A DNA stretch of 64,000 nucleotides from Agathobacter sp. (GTDB taxonomy: Bacteria > Bacillota > Clostridia > Lachnospirales > Lachnospiraceae). The stretch lies in NCBI GenBank assembly GCA_022772675.1, contig JALEZW010000046.1, forward strand, positions 62,001-126,000, read 5' to 3'. The notes beneath the pieces are model-generated. The model did no database searches. It had not been told where the DNA came from and was given only the letters and a program-made list of their open reading frames with translations. The translations under genes and the position numbers were made by a program. This document shows positions 26,805 to 35,788 of this stretch, in pieces; the stretch's first letter is position 1; each line of letters opens with the position of its first letter.

Positions 26805-27542
26805 ATGGCAGATACAACAGGATCTATAACCGCAACCGTTGAAGATGGAAAGCTTGTAAATGCGTACACAAAAAAGAAAGAAGAAACCGGTGGCTCCAAT
26901 ATGGGCTATGACCAGTTCCTTACTCTGTTATGTGCTGAAATGCAGTATCAGGATCCTTTAGAGCCTACCAGTAATACAGAATATGTGGCACAGCTTGCAA
27001 CATTCTCACAGTTAGAGGCAATGCTTGGTATGCAGGATACTCAGAAGAATGAGATGGCGAATGGGCTTGTGGGAAAGTATGTCATCCTAAAACCCACAGA
27101 TGCAACAACCGGAAAAACCACCTACGTGGATGGAAAGGTTGACTATGTCATGTATCAGGAAGACGGTTCCGTGATGTTAAGCGTCAATGATAAGCTTTAT
27201 AATCTGGACACGCTGGATACCGTTGCAGACAGTGACTACTATGAGGCTATGGGATATGCCAAGTCCATTGAAAATATGTTGGATCAGCTTCCGGATCTTG
27301 AAAATATCACGGGAAGCTATGAGACTGCCATTAAGCAGATCCGTGATCTGTATGATGGGTTAACAGATTACCAGAAAGGATTCGTCAGTGATAAGAGTCT
27401 TTTAAAACTTCAGCAGTATGAGCAGAAAGTAAAAGAATTTGCTGACAGGGCGGATGCTGTATCTGGTGAAGATGAAGCTTCAGACAAAACCGAGGATACT
27501 GCAGATAATACTGCAACAGATGATCAGGAGGTCACTGCATAG
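26805..27542 (+). CDS. flgD: Flagellar hook capping protein FlgD
   Basis: A 245-residue scaffold that caps the growing hook so that FlgE can polymerise. The N-terminal signature is clear: YDQFLTLLCAEMQYQDPLEP then EYVAQLATFSQLEAM. A small beta domain follows (about 85-145). From about 150 the protein has a helical extension (IRDLYDGLTDYQKGFVSDKS) and an acidic Asp/Thr tail, which I do not know from standard FlgD. A strong GAAAGGAGG precedes the ATG. Confidence 0.92.
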   Translation: MADTTGSITATVEDGKLVNAYTKKKEETGGSNMGYDQFLTLLCAEMQYQDPLEPTSNTEYVAQLATFSQLEAMLGMQDTQKNEMANGLVGKYVILKPTDATTGKTTYVDGKVDYVMYQEDGSVMLSVNDKLYNLDTLDTVADSDYYEAMGYAKSIENMLDQLPDLENITGSYETAIKQIRDLYDGLTDYQKGFVSDKSLLKLQQYEQKVKEFADRADAVSGEDEASDKTEDTADNTATDDQEVTA

Positions 27543-27560
27543 AAAACAGGAGGGGAGATT

Positions 27561-27941
27561 ATGAATCCAATCAGAAACCAGTTTTCGTCCATTGAGCAGG
27601 TAACCGGTCAGTATTTAAATCAAAATAACGTAAGCAGTAAGTCAAAGACAGGGGATGTATCCTTTGAAGAAGTCTTACGTCAGAAACAGCAGCTTAAATT
27701 TTCCAAACATGCGGAAAAACGGCTGGAAAGCAGAAATATCAGTCTGTCAGATGAGCAGAATGCACGTCTTGCAGATGGGGTGGAACAGGCAGGCGCGAAA
27801 GGAATCAAGGATTCCCTGGTACTAATCGATTCCCTTGCCTTTATCGTAAATGTACCGAGTAAGACCGTTGTTACGGCAATGGATCAGACGGAAACACAAT
27901 CAAATATTTTCACAAATATAGATGGCGCAGTAATTATGTAA
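27561..27941 (+). CDS. Flagellar operon protein, TIGR02530-like
   Basis: A 126-residue protein placed between flgD and flgE, where many Clostridia carry the TIGR02530 flagellar operon protein. The core LKFSKHAEKRLESRNISLSD and the later SLVLIDSLAFIVNVPSKTVVTAMD (quoted in part: VNVPSKTVVTAMD) fit that family. It is soluble, without signal or membrane span. Its function is not established to my knowledge, though position suggests hook assembly. GGAGGGGAG is the ribosome site, 19 nt after flgD. Confidence 0.82.
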   Translation: MNPIRNQFSSIEQVTGQYLNQNNVSSKSKTGDVSFEEVLRQKQQLKFSKHAEKRLESRNISLSDEQNARLADGVEQAGAKGIKDSLVLIDSLAFIVNVPSKTVVTAMDQTETQSNIFTNIDGAVIM

Positions 27942-28022
27942 CCGGACCTTAACGGAGGTTATATGGATTCTGACTGACAGAGGAATCCAGCAAAGAATGC
28001 CATCTTGGGAGGTCAATGTACT

Positions 28023-29720
28023 ATGATGAGATCATTGTTCTCTGCTGTGTCGGGTCTTAAGACACACCAGACGAGAATGGATGTAATTGGTAACAATATT
28101 GCAAACGTAAATACAGAAGCATTTAAAGCTTCCAGCGTAAGATTCAGTGAGTTGATGTATCAGACACTTTCTACTGCTTCCGGCGGAGATGGTGCATTAG
28201 GAACAGGTGGAGTGAATGCCAAGCAGATTGGTCTTGGTGTCAATACGGCATCAACCACCATCAACATTACAGGTGCCGGTTCTTCTGAAACAACCGGAAA
28301 CCCTTTCGATTTAAAACTTACAGACAGTCAGACAACAAATTTCTTTATTGTCAGTGATGGTACAAATACCATGTTTACCCGTGCCGGTTCTTTCTATGTG
28401 GATGGAAACGGATTTCTGTGCATGAGCTCTACCGGATATACGGTACAGGGCTGGCAGGTAGATAAGACAACCGGTGAAATCCGTAAGGATACAGTCACTC
28501 CACTGCAGGTAATGGCTCCGGATAATACAACATCTTCACCGGAGGCAACCACAAAAGCTCATGTCAGCGGGATACTGGATAAAGAGGATACCAATGTCAC
28601 CAGTGATGATGGATATGTGATGACACTGGGATTCTTTGATGATTTAGGATATAACTATACTGCAAAGTTCGCTGTAAAAAAGATTGAGGACAGCCAGCAG
28701 TCCGGTTCCGGAACAACGGGAGGCGGTACAGGAACTACAACAACCACAGACAAGACAAACCGGTTTTTTATTAGTCTGACTGATATTCAGGACTCCAAGG
28801 GAAAATCTATTATTCCCACCACAGGGACTTCTGATGCAGATATTGAAAAAAGCAAAAGGGATAACTTAAATAAGATATGGGGCAAAGTTTCCATGAATCA
28901 AAGTACAACAGGAACCGGAGGGACAACGGGGACTGGAGGTACGACCGGAACTACAACAGGAACAGCGGATCCGCTTGGCTATGTTATGGTGTTTGATGCA
29001 AATAAGGGAACATTTGTCAGAGTATCTGATAAGCTTGATGGAACCGCAGCAGCGGGAACCACAGGTGGAAATACTACAACAGGTGGAACTACAACAGGAA
29101 CAGCACAAAACGAAATCTTATCCCAGATGCTGAACCTGAAAGCAGTATTTCAAAACGGTGTTGTTAACTCAAATGGTACCACAGGTGGAAATACCACCAC
29201 AGGTGGAACTGCCACAACAGATCCGACAGCAAATGTAAAATCGAACTTTAAAAATATAGAGATTGATTTTTCCGCAGCAAAGAATTTAAGCAACGGCGGA
29301 AAATCATCCTTAAAGATGGAAAATGGTACAACCAAAGGACAGGACACCGGAAAAAGACTTGGTGCCATGATTGGTCTGACCGTTGACCAGAGTGGTAAGA
29401 TTTACGGAAGCTATGACAATGGTAATACGGAACTGTTAGGGCAGATTGCCGTTGCGCAGTTTGCCAATGCATCCGGTCTTGAGAAGGTTGGTAATAACTG
29501 CTATCAGACAACTTTAAACTCCGGTGAGTTTGATGGAGTTGGTGTTGCTGTGGATGCAGACGGAAGCAAGATAGAGTCCGGTCAGTTGGAAATGTCAAAT
29601 GTGGATTTATCCGGCCAGTTTACGGATATGATCATTACGCAGAGAGGATTTCAGGCAAACTCCCGTGTAATCACTGTTTCAGATACGCTTCTTGAGGAAC
29701 TGATCAATCTGAAGAGATAG
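28023..29720 (+). CDS. flgE: Flagellar hook protein FlgE with Thr/Gly-rich inserts
   Basis: The 565-residue hook subunit, the universal joint between rod and filament. The N-terminus MRSLFSAVSGLKTHQTRMDV and VIGNNIANVNTEAFKAS, and the C-terminus TDMIITQRGFQANSRVITVS, are the conserved coiled-coil ends. The middle carries four Thr/Gly-rich low-complexity tracts (for example GTGGTTGTGGTTGTTTGTA and TTGGNTTTGGTTTGTA) in the surface-exposed domain. The track starts at TTG 28005. ATG 28023 with GGGAGG nine nt upstream is the family start. A terminator follows, ending the first transcription unit of the cluster. Confidence 0.95.
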   Translation: MMRSLFSAVSGLKTHQTRMDVIGNNIANVNTEAFKASSVRFSELMYQTLSTASGGDGALGTGGVNAKQIGLGVNTASTTINITGAGSSETTGNPFDLKLTDSQTTNFFIVSDGTNTMFTRAGSFYVDGNGFLCMSSTGYTVQGWQVDKTTGEIRKDTVTPLQVMAPDNTTSSPEATTKAHVSGILDKEDTNVTSDDGYVMTLGFFDDLGYNYTAKFAVKKIEDSQQSGSGTTGGGTGTTTTTDKTNRFFISLTDIQDSKGKSIIPTTGTSDADIEKSKRDNLNKIWGKVSMNQSTTGTGGTTGTGGTTGTTTGTADPLGYVMVFDANKGTFVRVSDKLDGTAAAGTTGGNTTTGGTTTGTAQNEILSQMLNLKAVFQNGVVNSNGTTGGNTTTGGTATTDPTANVKSNFKNIEIDFSAAKNLSNGGKSSLKMENGTTKGQDTGKRLGAMIGLTVDQSGKIYGSYDNGNTELLGQIAVAQFANASGLEKVGNNCYQTTLNSGEFDGVGVAVDADGSKIESGQLEMSNVDLSGQFTDMIITQRGFQANSRVITVSDTLLEELINLKR

Positions 29721-29740
29721 GTAATTACAAAAATAAAAAC

Positions 29741-29781
29741 GTTGGGAAATAGCATTTTTGGCTATCTCCCAACATTTTTTT
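29741..29781 (+). terminator. Intrinsic terminator after flgE
   Basis: Stem GTTGGGAAATAGC (29741-29753) / GCTATCTCCCAAC (29761-29773) with one mismatch and a seven-nt loop, then A and seven T. It splits the supercluster in two. Confidence 0.92.
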
Positions 29782-29813
29782 GCAGTTTTAGACTCTTTTT
29801 AACAAAAAGGAAG

Positions 29814-29842
29814 TAGACAAGAACGAGAAAGTTTAGTAAAAT
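29814..29842 (+). promoter_or_regulatory. Promoter of the motA-led unit
   Basis: TAGACA (29814-29819), 17 nt, TAAAAT (29837-29842), each five of six to consensus, about 80 nt before motA. It restarts transcription after the flgE terminator. Confidence 0.65.
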
Positions 29843-29921
29843 CATATAAAAGGGTTTTTTGCAGGAGTTTGTCGAGTATGTCTGCTGAGTCCTAATATAA
29901 AGAAAGTGGAAGGTGTTATTC

Positions 29922-30722
29922 ATGGATATAGCGTCATTGATTTCAATTGTACTCGGTCTGGTCATGGTTATATTTGGTATTTTGTCCAGTAATAGTTTCG
30001 CTTTTTCAGCTATTACAGATATGTATATTGATTATCCATCGCTTATCATCACATTCGGTGGTTCCATCTGTAGTACACTGGGGTGTTTTAAGCTTGCAGA
30101 TGATATCAACTCTTTAAAGTCGATTTCCCTGCCATTTAAAGACAAAGCCTATGATCCGTCAGCTACGATACATACAATTATTGATCTCTCCAATGTCGGT
30201 CGTAAAGAAGGTCTTCTGGCATTAGAGGAGGCGGCAAACGGAATTGAGGATGAATTTCTTAAGAAAGGAATTATGCTTGTCGTGGATGGTACGGATCCGG
30301 AACTGGTTCGGGGAATTCTGGAGACAGACCTCATGTGCGTGGAGACAAGACACAAGAATGTAATCAAATTCTGGGAAAAATGGGCGGAGATGGGTCCTGC
30401 CTGGGGTATGATCGGTACCCTGTTGGGACTCATTGCCATGTTGAATAAACTGAATGATCCGTCAGCTATCGGACCGCAGATGTCTGTCGCACTTATTACC
30501 ACATTATATGGTTCACTGATTGCCAACTGGCTGTGTGCGCCGATTGTGGGAAAATTAAATACCAATAACGATCTTGAAGTAACAAACAGACAGATCACGA
30601 TTGAGGGGCTTTTGTCTATTCAGGCAGGAGAGAACCCCCGTGTCATTGAGGAAAAGCTCAAGTCATTCCTGTCACCTACTGTACGTGCCGGTATGACAGA
30701 CAGCACTGGAGGTGAAGAGTAG
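29922..30722 (+). CDS. motA: Flagellar stator protein MotA
   Basis: A 266-residue proton-channel subunit of the stator that drives rotation. Four hydrophobic segments are visible (about 5-25, 32-50, 145-170 and 185-205). WGMIGTLLGLIAMLNKLNDP is the MotA signature, followed by AIGPQMSVALITTLYGSLIAN. The track start GTG 29913 is replaced by ATG 29922, with GGAAGG about eight nt upstream. Its stop overlaps the motB start by one nt (TAGTG). Confidence 0.95.
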   Translation: MDIASLISIVLGLVMVIFGILSSNSFAFSAITDMYIDYPSLIITFGGSICSTLGCFKLADDINSLKSISLPFKDKAYDPSATIHTIIDLSNVGRKEGLLALEEAANGIEDEFLKKGIMLVVDGTDPELVRGILETDLMCVETRHKNVIKFWEKWAEMGPAWGMIGTLLGLIAMLNKLNDPSAIGPQMSVALITTLYGSLIANWLCAPIVGKLNTNNDLEVTNRQITIEGLLSIQAGENPRVIEEKLKSFLSPTVRAGMTDSTGGEE

Positions 30723-31543
30723 TGCCGAAAAAGAGACAGGAGGATCCGCCAAAAGGTTCTCCGGCGTGGATGAGTACCTTCTCGGATCTTATGAATCTTT
30801 TACTTTGCTTTTTCGTATTGCTTTTCTCCATGTCAACCGTTGATACGGAAAAGCTGCAGGCAGTGGTTGCATCATTGCAGAGCAGTATCAGTATTCTTCC
30901 CTCAGGTGGAGCAAGTATTGGTGAGGGAGAGATGATTTCCGCCGGTGTCCGTCAGCTGGAATTTCTGGATTCCTATTATAATGAGATGGCAAATTCCAAA
31001 TCGGAGGATGGAGACAACAATGGAGGTTCCAAAAACGTTTCTGAGGAGTATGAGAAGCAGGAACTTGCAGAGTCGGAGAAGATGGCAGAGGAAATTCAAA
31101 AGGAGATTGATAATTCCCAGTTGTCCGGAAAAGTAGATGTGGATTTTAATGCCGAATATGTAAAACTGAATTTAAACGGTTCTATCCTTTTTGCCTCAGG
31201 AAAATCGGATCTGGTTAAGAAAGCCGTTCCCATTGTGGACAAGATAGGACATATTTTGGAAAAGTACAACAAAAATATCATCGAGGTAGAAGGACATACG
31301 GACAATGTTCCAATCCATTCTGCAAAGTATGAGAGCAATGAAGTACTATCCGTTTACCGTGCCCTTTCTGTGACGAACCGTCTGAGAAAGAATGAAAAGC
31401 TGGATCCGAAGTATATCAAGTTTGCCGGACGGGGGGATTATGTACCAGTGGCAGATAACAGTACTGCAGAGGGACGTGCACAGAACCGAAGGGTTGAAAT
31501 TAAGATTTATAACTCGTACAATTCAGATGTGAAGGAAGATTAG
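30722..31543 (+). CDS. motB: Flagellar stator protein MotB
   Basis: A 273-residue stator subunit anchored to peptidoglycan. The single membrane span includes the essential proton-carrying Asp22 in FSDLMNLLLCFFVLLFSMST. A coiled, charged linker leads to the OmpA-like peptidoglycan-binding domain (about 145-265) with VEGHTDNVPI and AEGRAQNRRVEIKI. It starts with GTG, with GGAGGTGA six nt upstream, and overlaps the motA stop by one base, so the pair is coupled. Confidence 0.95.
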   Translation: MPKKRQEDPPKGSPAWMSTFSDLMNLLLCFFVLLFSMSTVDTEKLQAVVASLQSSISILPSGGASIGEGEMISAGVRQLEFLDSYYNEMANSKSEDGDNNGGSKNVSEEYEKQELAESEKMAEEIQKEIDNSQLSGKVDVDFNAEYVKLNLNGSILFASGKSDLVKKAVPIVDKIGHILEKYNKNIIEVEGHTDNVPIHSAKYESNEVLSVYRALSVTNRLRKNEKLDPKYIKFAGRGDYVPVADNSTAEGRAQNRRVEIKIYNSYNSDVKED

Positions 31544-31555
31544 AGGGAGTAAGCC

Positions 31556-32077
31556 ATGAAGAAAAATTTAATTTCTGTTATTATTCTTGCACTTGTTTTT
31601 GCAAATTTTGTATTGACAGCTATTTTAATGTTTTCCGTATTACCGGAGACCAAGAAGGCGAATACATTGATTGAGAAGGTGTGTTCCGCTATTGATCTGG
31701 ATTTAAACAGTGGTGCTGCAACAGGAACCAGCAATGTCCCGATTGATCAGCAGGAAATCTATAAGGTAAGTGCAGGAGAGGATTTAACAACCAATCTTGC
31801 AGATGGCTCTGATGGAAAAACCCATTATGCAGTCTTAAATGTATCACTTGTCCTGAATACAAAGAGTGATAACTATAAGAAGTATAATCAGGAATTTCTC
31901 ACAAATCAGGATGATACCATTAAAAATGATATTATAAAGGTGGTCAGCGGATATACATTTGATGAATTTAATCATAAGTCAGACGATATCAAAAAAACAA
32001 TTCTTTCAGATATGCAGAAGTTATTCGGAAAGGACTATGTGATTGGAGTTAACTTTTCTAAGCTGACTGCACAATAG
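31556..32077 (+). CDS. fliL: Flagellar basal-body-associated protein FliL
   Basis: A 173-residue single-span membrane protein that surrounds the stator and supports torque. The N-terminal span is LISVIILALVFANFVLTAIL. The remainder is the external stomatin-like domain ending FGKDYVIGVNFSKLTAQ. Similarity to known FliL is modest, and the position between motB and fliM is what makes the name secure. AGAGGGAG is the ribosome site. Confidence 0.87.
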   Translation: MKKNLISVIILALVFANFVLTAILMFSVLPETKKANTLIEKVCSAIDLDLNSGAATGTSNVPIDQQEIYKVSAGEDLTTNLADGSDGKTHYAVLNVSLVLNTKSDNYKKYNQEFLTNQDDTIKNDIIKVVSGYTFDEFNHKSDDIKKTILSDMQKLFGKDYVIGVNFSKLTAQ

Positions 32078-32100
32078 GATATACAGGTGGTGAAAGACAG

Positions 32101-33081
32101 ATGGGTGACGTATTATCTCAAAATGAGATAGACAACTTACTGGCAGCATTAAGCACCGGTGAGCTGGACGTAGATGATATAAAAGATAATAAAGAAAAGC
32201 AGGTTAAAAATTACGATTTTGCCCGTCCTTCCAAGTTTTCGAAAGAGCATCTTCGTACTTTGGAGATTATTTTTGAACATTATGGCAGACTTCTTTCCAC
32301 GAATCTTCCGGTTTACTTAAGGAAGAATGTTCAGGTGGAAGTGATGAATTCCGAGGCGGTTACCTATTCAGAGTTTTCCAATGCACTGTCCAATCCGGTG
32401 CTTTTGGGAATTGTGAATTTTGCTCCGCTTCAGGGGAATATCATTATTGAGATGGCTTCCAATCTGGGATATACTGTTGTTGACCGTATGCTGGGAGGAC
32501 GGGGAGACCCGATGGATAAGGTGCGTGATTTCTCAGAGATAGAACTTTTGATCATTGAAAGGATTATGATCGTATGTGTCAATCTGTTACAGGAACCCTG
32601 GGAGAATGTCCTTGAGATTCATCCACGTCTGGAAAGGATTGAGACAAATTCCCAGTATGCGCAGATTATTTCTCCCAGTGAGATGATTGCCATTGTTACG
32701 ATTAATTTAAAAATCGGAGAAGTTGAGGGACTGATGAACATCTGTCTTCCATATTTGACACTGGAGGATGTTATTGATAAACTGAATACCAAGTACTGGT
32801 ATTCTAATATGCAGGATCAGGATGAGCATGATTACACGGAGGCCATTGAGTCACTGATTCAGAGGGCTCAGGTTCCGGTGAAAGCAGTGCTTGGAAACAG
32901 TATAGTTTCTGTCAGCGATTTTTCTATGCTGCAGCCAGGCGATATTATCAGGCTTGACCGTAAGGTGGAAGATGAGCTGGATATTTATGTGGGAAATATT
33001 CGTAAATTTACTGCGCTTCCCGGATCATCGGGAGATAAATATGCAGTTAGGATCACTTCGGTGATTAGAGAGGAGCAATAA
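32101..33081 (+). CDS. fliM: Flagellar motor switch protein FliM
   Basis: A 326-residue C-ring protein that receives CheY-P and reverses rotation. The N-terminal CheY-binding peptide is present as LSQNEIDNLLAALSTGEL. The middle CheC-like domain has YGRLLSTNLPVYLRKNV, and the C-terminal SpoA domain closes with VGNIRKFTALPGSSGDKYAV. GGTGG-type ribosome site, 23 nt after fliL, three nt before fliY. Confidence 0.96.
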   Translation: MGDVLSQNEIDNLLAALSTGELDVDDIKDNKEKQVKNYDFARPSKFSKEHLRTLEIIFEHYGRLLSTNLPVYLRKNVQVEVMNSEAVTYSEFSNALSNPVLLGIVNFAPLQGNIIIEMASNLGYTVVDRMLGGRGDPMDKVRDFSEIELLIIERIMIVCVNLLQEPWENVLEIHPRLERIETNSQYAQIISPSEMIAIVTINLKIGEVEGLMNICLPYLTLEDVIDKLNTKYWYSNMQDQDEHDYTEAIESLIQRAQVPVKAVLGNSIVSVSDFSMLQPGDIIRLDRKVEDELDIYVGNIRKFTALPGSSGDKYAVRITSVIREEQ

Positions 33082-33084
33082 AGT

Positions 33085-34269
33085 ATGGATGGAGTATTAT
33101 CGCAGGAGGAAATCAATGCACTGCTGAATGACCCGGGTGCAGGTGCGGGGAATGGTGGTACAGAGAGCGAGCTTTCCGATGCGGAAAAGGATGCCATTGG
33201 CGAGATTGCCAATATCAGCATGGGAACAGCGGCCACTACTCTGTTCTCACTGGTTAACCGGAAGGTGGAGATTTCTACACCGGTAGTATCCTATGCGACA
33301 TGGGATGATATTGTTCAGCAGTATGAACGCCCGTGTGTTTTTATCCGTATTGCATATACTGTGGGACTGGATGGAAGCAATCTTCTGGTGCTGAAAGAAA
33401 ATGATGTTAAGATTATTACGGATCTGATGATGGGTGGTGACGGAACCAATGCCACAGAAGGAGAACTGGGGGAGTTGCATTTAAGTGCAATCAGTGAGGC
33501 CATGAACCAGATGATGGGGTCAGCGGCTACCTCACTTTCCTCTATGTTAAGCCGAAAGATAGATATCAGTCCGCCAACAGCAACAGTGATTGATCTGACA
33601 GAGGATATTGATGAATCAATGATTGATTCATTTCTCTCGGGACAATTTGTTAAGATTTCTTTTCGAATGGAGATTGGAAATCTTGTGGATAGTGAGATTA
33701 TGCAGCTGTATCCGATTTCTTTTGCAAGGGAAATGTGTGCAGGAGTTACCAAGACCATGGAGATTGACAACCAGAGTGTTGTTTCCGATTCTGCACCGAC
33801 AGCAGCTAATCCGCAACAGGAGGCACCGGCATCGCAGCCGGCAGCTTCGCAGAACGCAGCACAGATGGGACAGCCTATGATGGGGCAGCCAATGCAGCCG
33901 ATGATGGGACAACCTATGATGGGGGCTATGATGAATCAGAATATGGGACAGCCGGTAAATGTTCAGCCGGCACAATTCAGTGCATTTGCCGGAGGTAATG
34001 TGGGAACCTACCAGCCGGAAAATATTGGTTTGATTATGGATGTACCGCTCGAAGTTACTGTTGAGCTGGGAAGAACAACAAAATCAATTTCCGACATTTT
34101 GGATTTTGGACCTGGCAAAATTATTGAACTTAATAAACTTGCAGGAGAACCGATTGATGTACTTGTCAATGGCAAGTATGTTGCAAAAGGCGAAGTTGTA
34201 GTGATTGAGGAAAGTTTTGGAGTACGTATCACGGAAATTGTGAATGCTTCAAGACCGGGCGGAAAGTAG
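33085..34269 (+). CDS. fliY: Flagellar motor switch phosphatase FliY
   Basis: A 394-residue switch protein combining a CheC-type CheY-P phosphatase and a FliN domain. It begins with a FliM-like peptide (VLSQEEINALL). Two phosphatase sites follow, EIANISMGTAATTL and SEAMNQMMGSAATSL, both with the Glu...Asn pair. A flexible linker (about 235-300) is rich in Met, Gly, Gln and Pro with repeats of PMMGQ. The SpoA/FliN domain (about 315-392) ends VVIEESFGVRITEIV. It starts four nt after fliM. Confidence 0.95.
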   Translation: MDGVLSQEEINALLNDPGAGAGNGGTESELSDAEKDAIGEIANISMGTAATTLFSLVNRKVEISTPVVSYATWDDIVQQYERPCVFIRIAYTVGLDGSNLLVLKENDVKIITDLMMGGDGTNATEGELGELHLSAISEAMNQMMGSAATSLSSMLSRKIDISPPTATVIDLTEDIDESMIDSFLSGQFVKISFRMEIGNLVDSEIMQLYPISFAREMCAGVTKTMEIDNQSVVSDSAPTAANPQQEAPASQPAASQNAAQMGQPMMGQPMQPMMGQPMMGAMMNQNMGQPVNVQPAQFSAFAGGNVGTYQPENIGLIMDVPLEVTVELGRTTKSISDILDFGPGKIIELNKLAGEPIDVLVNGKYVAKGEVVVIEESFGVRITEIVNASRPGGK

Positions 34270-34278
34270 TAGAAGCGT

Positions 34279-34644
34279 ATGGAAAGCTTTTTTCAGCTGC
34301 TGGGAGCTTTACTGATTTTTGCATTTGTAATACTTCTCACCTACCTTACTACCAGATGGATAGCGGGATTTCAAAAGGTTCGCAGCCATAATAAAAATCT
34401 TCGGATTGTGGAAACAATGGGGATCGGAAATAACAAGATGATCAGTATCGTGGAAGCGGGGACTGTTTATCTTGTTGTTTCCGTGGGAAAGGATGAAGTA
34501 CATCTGCTGGCACAGCTGACGAGAGAGCAGCTTAAGGATTATTCCTTTGAGCAGGAAAATCAGGGAGAACCCCAGGAGTCCTTCTCGGAAATCCTGAAGA
34601 AAATAAAAGATAAGCTACCAAAGAAGCAGGATGGAAATGAGTAA
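34279..34644 (+). CDS. fliO: Flagellar biosynthetic protein FliO
   Basis: A 121-residue membrane protein that assists FliP assembly in the export gate. The N-terminal span (FQLLGALLIFAFVILLTYLT, about 4-23) is followed by the family's small beta domain with LRIVETMGIGNNKMISIVEA and a charged tail. It is the standard neighbour upstream of fliP. No strong ribosome site is visible, so coupling to fliY, nine nt upstream, is likely. Confidence 0.85.
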   Translation: MESFFQLLGALLIFAFVILLTYLTTRWIAGFQKVRSHNKNLRIVETMGIGNNKMISIVEAGTVYLVVSVGKDEVHLLAQLTREQLKDYSFEQENQGEPQESFSEILKKIKDKLPKKQDGNE

Positions 34645-35497
34645 AAGGAAAAAAATATACTGCACATTAAGTTTTCTGTTTGCCTGTGCAGTTCTAATAC
34701 TTACAATTACATTATGTGCGGTAAGACCAAAGGCTGTTTTTGCGGCATCCATGGATCCGGACAGTATCACGGAAATGACACCGAAGGATACGGAAGGTGC
34801 TGACCATAACACGGACAGCACAGACGGATTGTCTATTGTCTATAATAATAAAAACGGTTCCGTCTCAACTCCAATTAAGATGCTTTTGGTACTTACGATT
34901 CTGACGTTAGCACCATCGATTCTGATTATGCTGACATCTTTTACAAGAATCATTATTGTGCTCCATTTTATAAGAACCGCTATTGGAACACAGACAGCAC
35001 CTCCGAACCAGGTATTGATCGGACTTGCACTGTTTCTGACATTTTTCATAATGTGGCCAACCTTTCAGCAGATTAATAAGAATGCAATTCAACCGCTGGA
35101 CCGTGGAGAGATTACCCAGGAGCAGTTTTTTAAGGCGGCGGAGCAGCCAATACGGGAGTTTATGATTAAGGATGCCAAGATTCAGATGAGGGATGTCAAT
35201 TTATTTATGGAGATTTCCGGACAGTCCTATAAGGATACCGAGGAACTTTCTGATGTCCCCTTTATGACACTGGTTCCGGCTTTTATTTTAAGCGAACTTC
35301 GGAAAGCCTTTATCATGGGATTTTTAATTTATATTCCGTTTATTGTGATAGATATGGTAGTAGCATCGGTTCTCATGTCAATGGGTATGATGATGCTGCC
35401 GCCTACAACCATTTCGCTGCCCTTTAAAATTTTATTATTTGTTCTGGCTGATGGATGGAATCTTGTAATAGGTTCCCTTGTCCAGACCTTTTACTAG
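34637..35497 (+). CDS. fliP: Flagellar export gate protein FliP
   Basis: A 286-residue core channel subunit of the flagellar type III gate. A cleavable N-terminal signal is visible (CTLSFLFACAVLILTITLCA). Family signatures follow: TSFTRIIIVLHFIRTAIGTQ, APPNQVLIGLALFLTFFIMW-like, and VDMVVASVLMSMGMMMLPP (each within one short stretch). The track starts at ATG 34631; ATG 34637 with AGG six nt upstream is more likely. It overlaps fliO by eight nt. Confidence 0.95.
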   Translation: MSKRKKIYCTLSFLFACAVLILTITLCAVRPKAVFAASMDPDSITEMTPKDTEGADHNTDSTDGLSIVYNNKNGSVSTPIKMLLVLTILTLAPSILIMLTSFTRIIIVLHFIRTAIGTQTAPPNQVLIGLALFLTFFIMWPTFQQINKNAIQPLDRGEITQEQFFKAAEQPIREFMIKDAKIQMRDVNLFMEISGQSYKDTEELSDVPFMTLVPAFILSELRKAFIMGFLIYIPFIVIDMVVASVLMSMGMMMLPPTTISLPFKILLFVLADGWNLVIGSLVQTFY

Positions 35498-35508
35498 GAG
35501 GCATCGGT

Positions 35509-35784
35509 ATGATTTCACAGGAAGCAATATTAGATATTGCAAGAGATGCAATTTACACAATTATTATTACGTCGGCTCCCCTTTTGATTGTTTCTCTGGT
35601 TGTTGGTCTGATTATCAGTATATTTCAGACGGTAACATCCATTCAGGAGCAGACACTTACCTTTGTTCCAAAGATTATTGCTGTTTTTGTTGCCTTGATG
35701 ATATGCGGATCCTGGATGATGGACAATCTTACCGGTTTTATCGACAGGCTGTGGTCCAATTTCAGTACCTATCTGAGCATGTGA
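35509..35784 (+). CDS. fliQ: Flagellar export gate protein FliQ
   Basis: A 91-residue export-gate subunit with two membrane helices (IIITSAPLLIVSLVVGLIIS and PKIIAVFVALMICGSWMM) separated by the conserved FQTVTSIQEQTLTFVPK loop. The track runs 18 codons further upstream into fliP. ATG 35509 has AGGAGG at 35496-35501, seven nt upstream, and gives the normal length of about 89 residues. Confidence 0.95.
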   Translation: MISQEAILDIARDAIYTIIITSAPLLIVSLVVGLIISIFQTVTSIQEQTLTFVPKIIAVFVALMICGSWMMDNLTGFIDRLWSNFSTYLSM

Positions 35785-35788
35785 CGAT

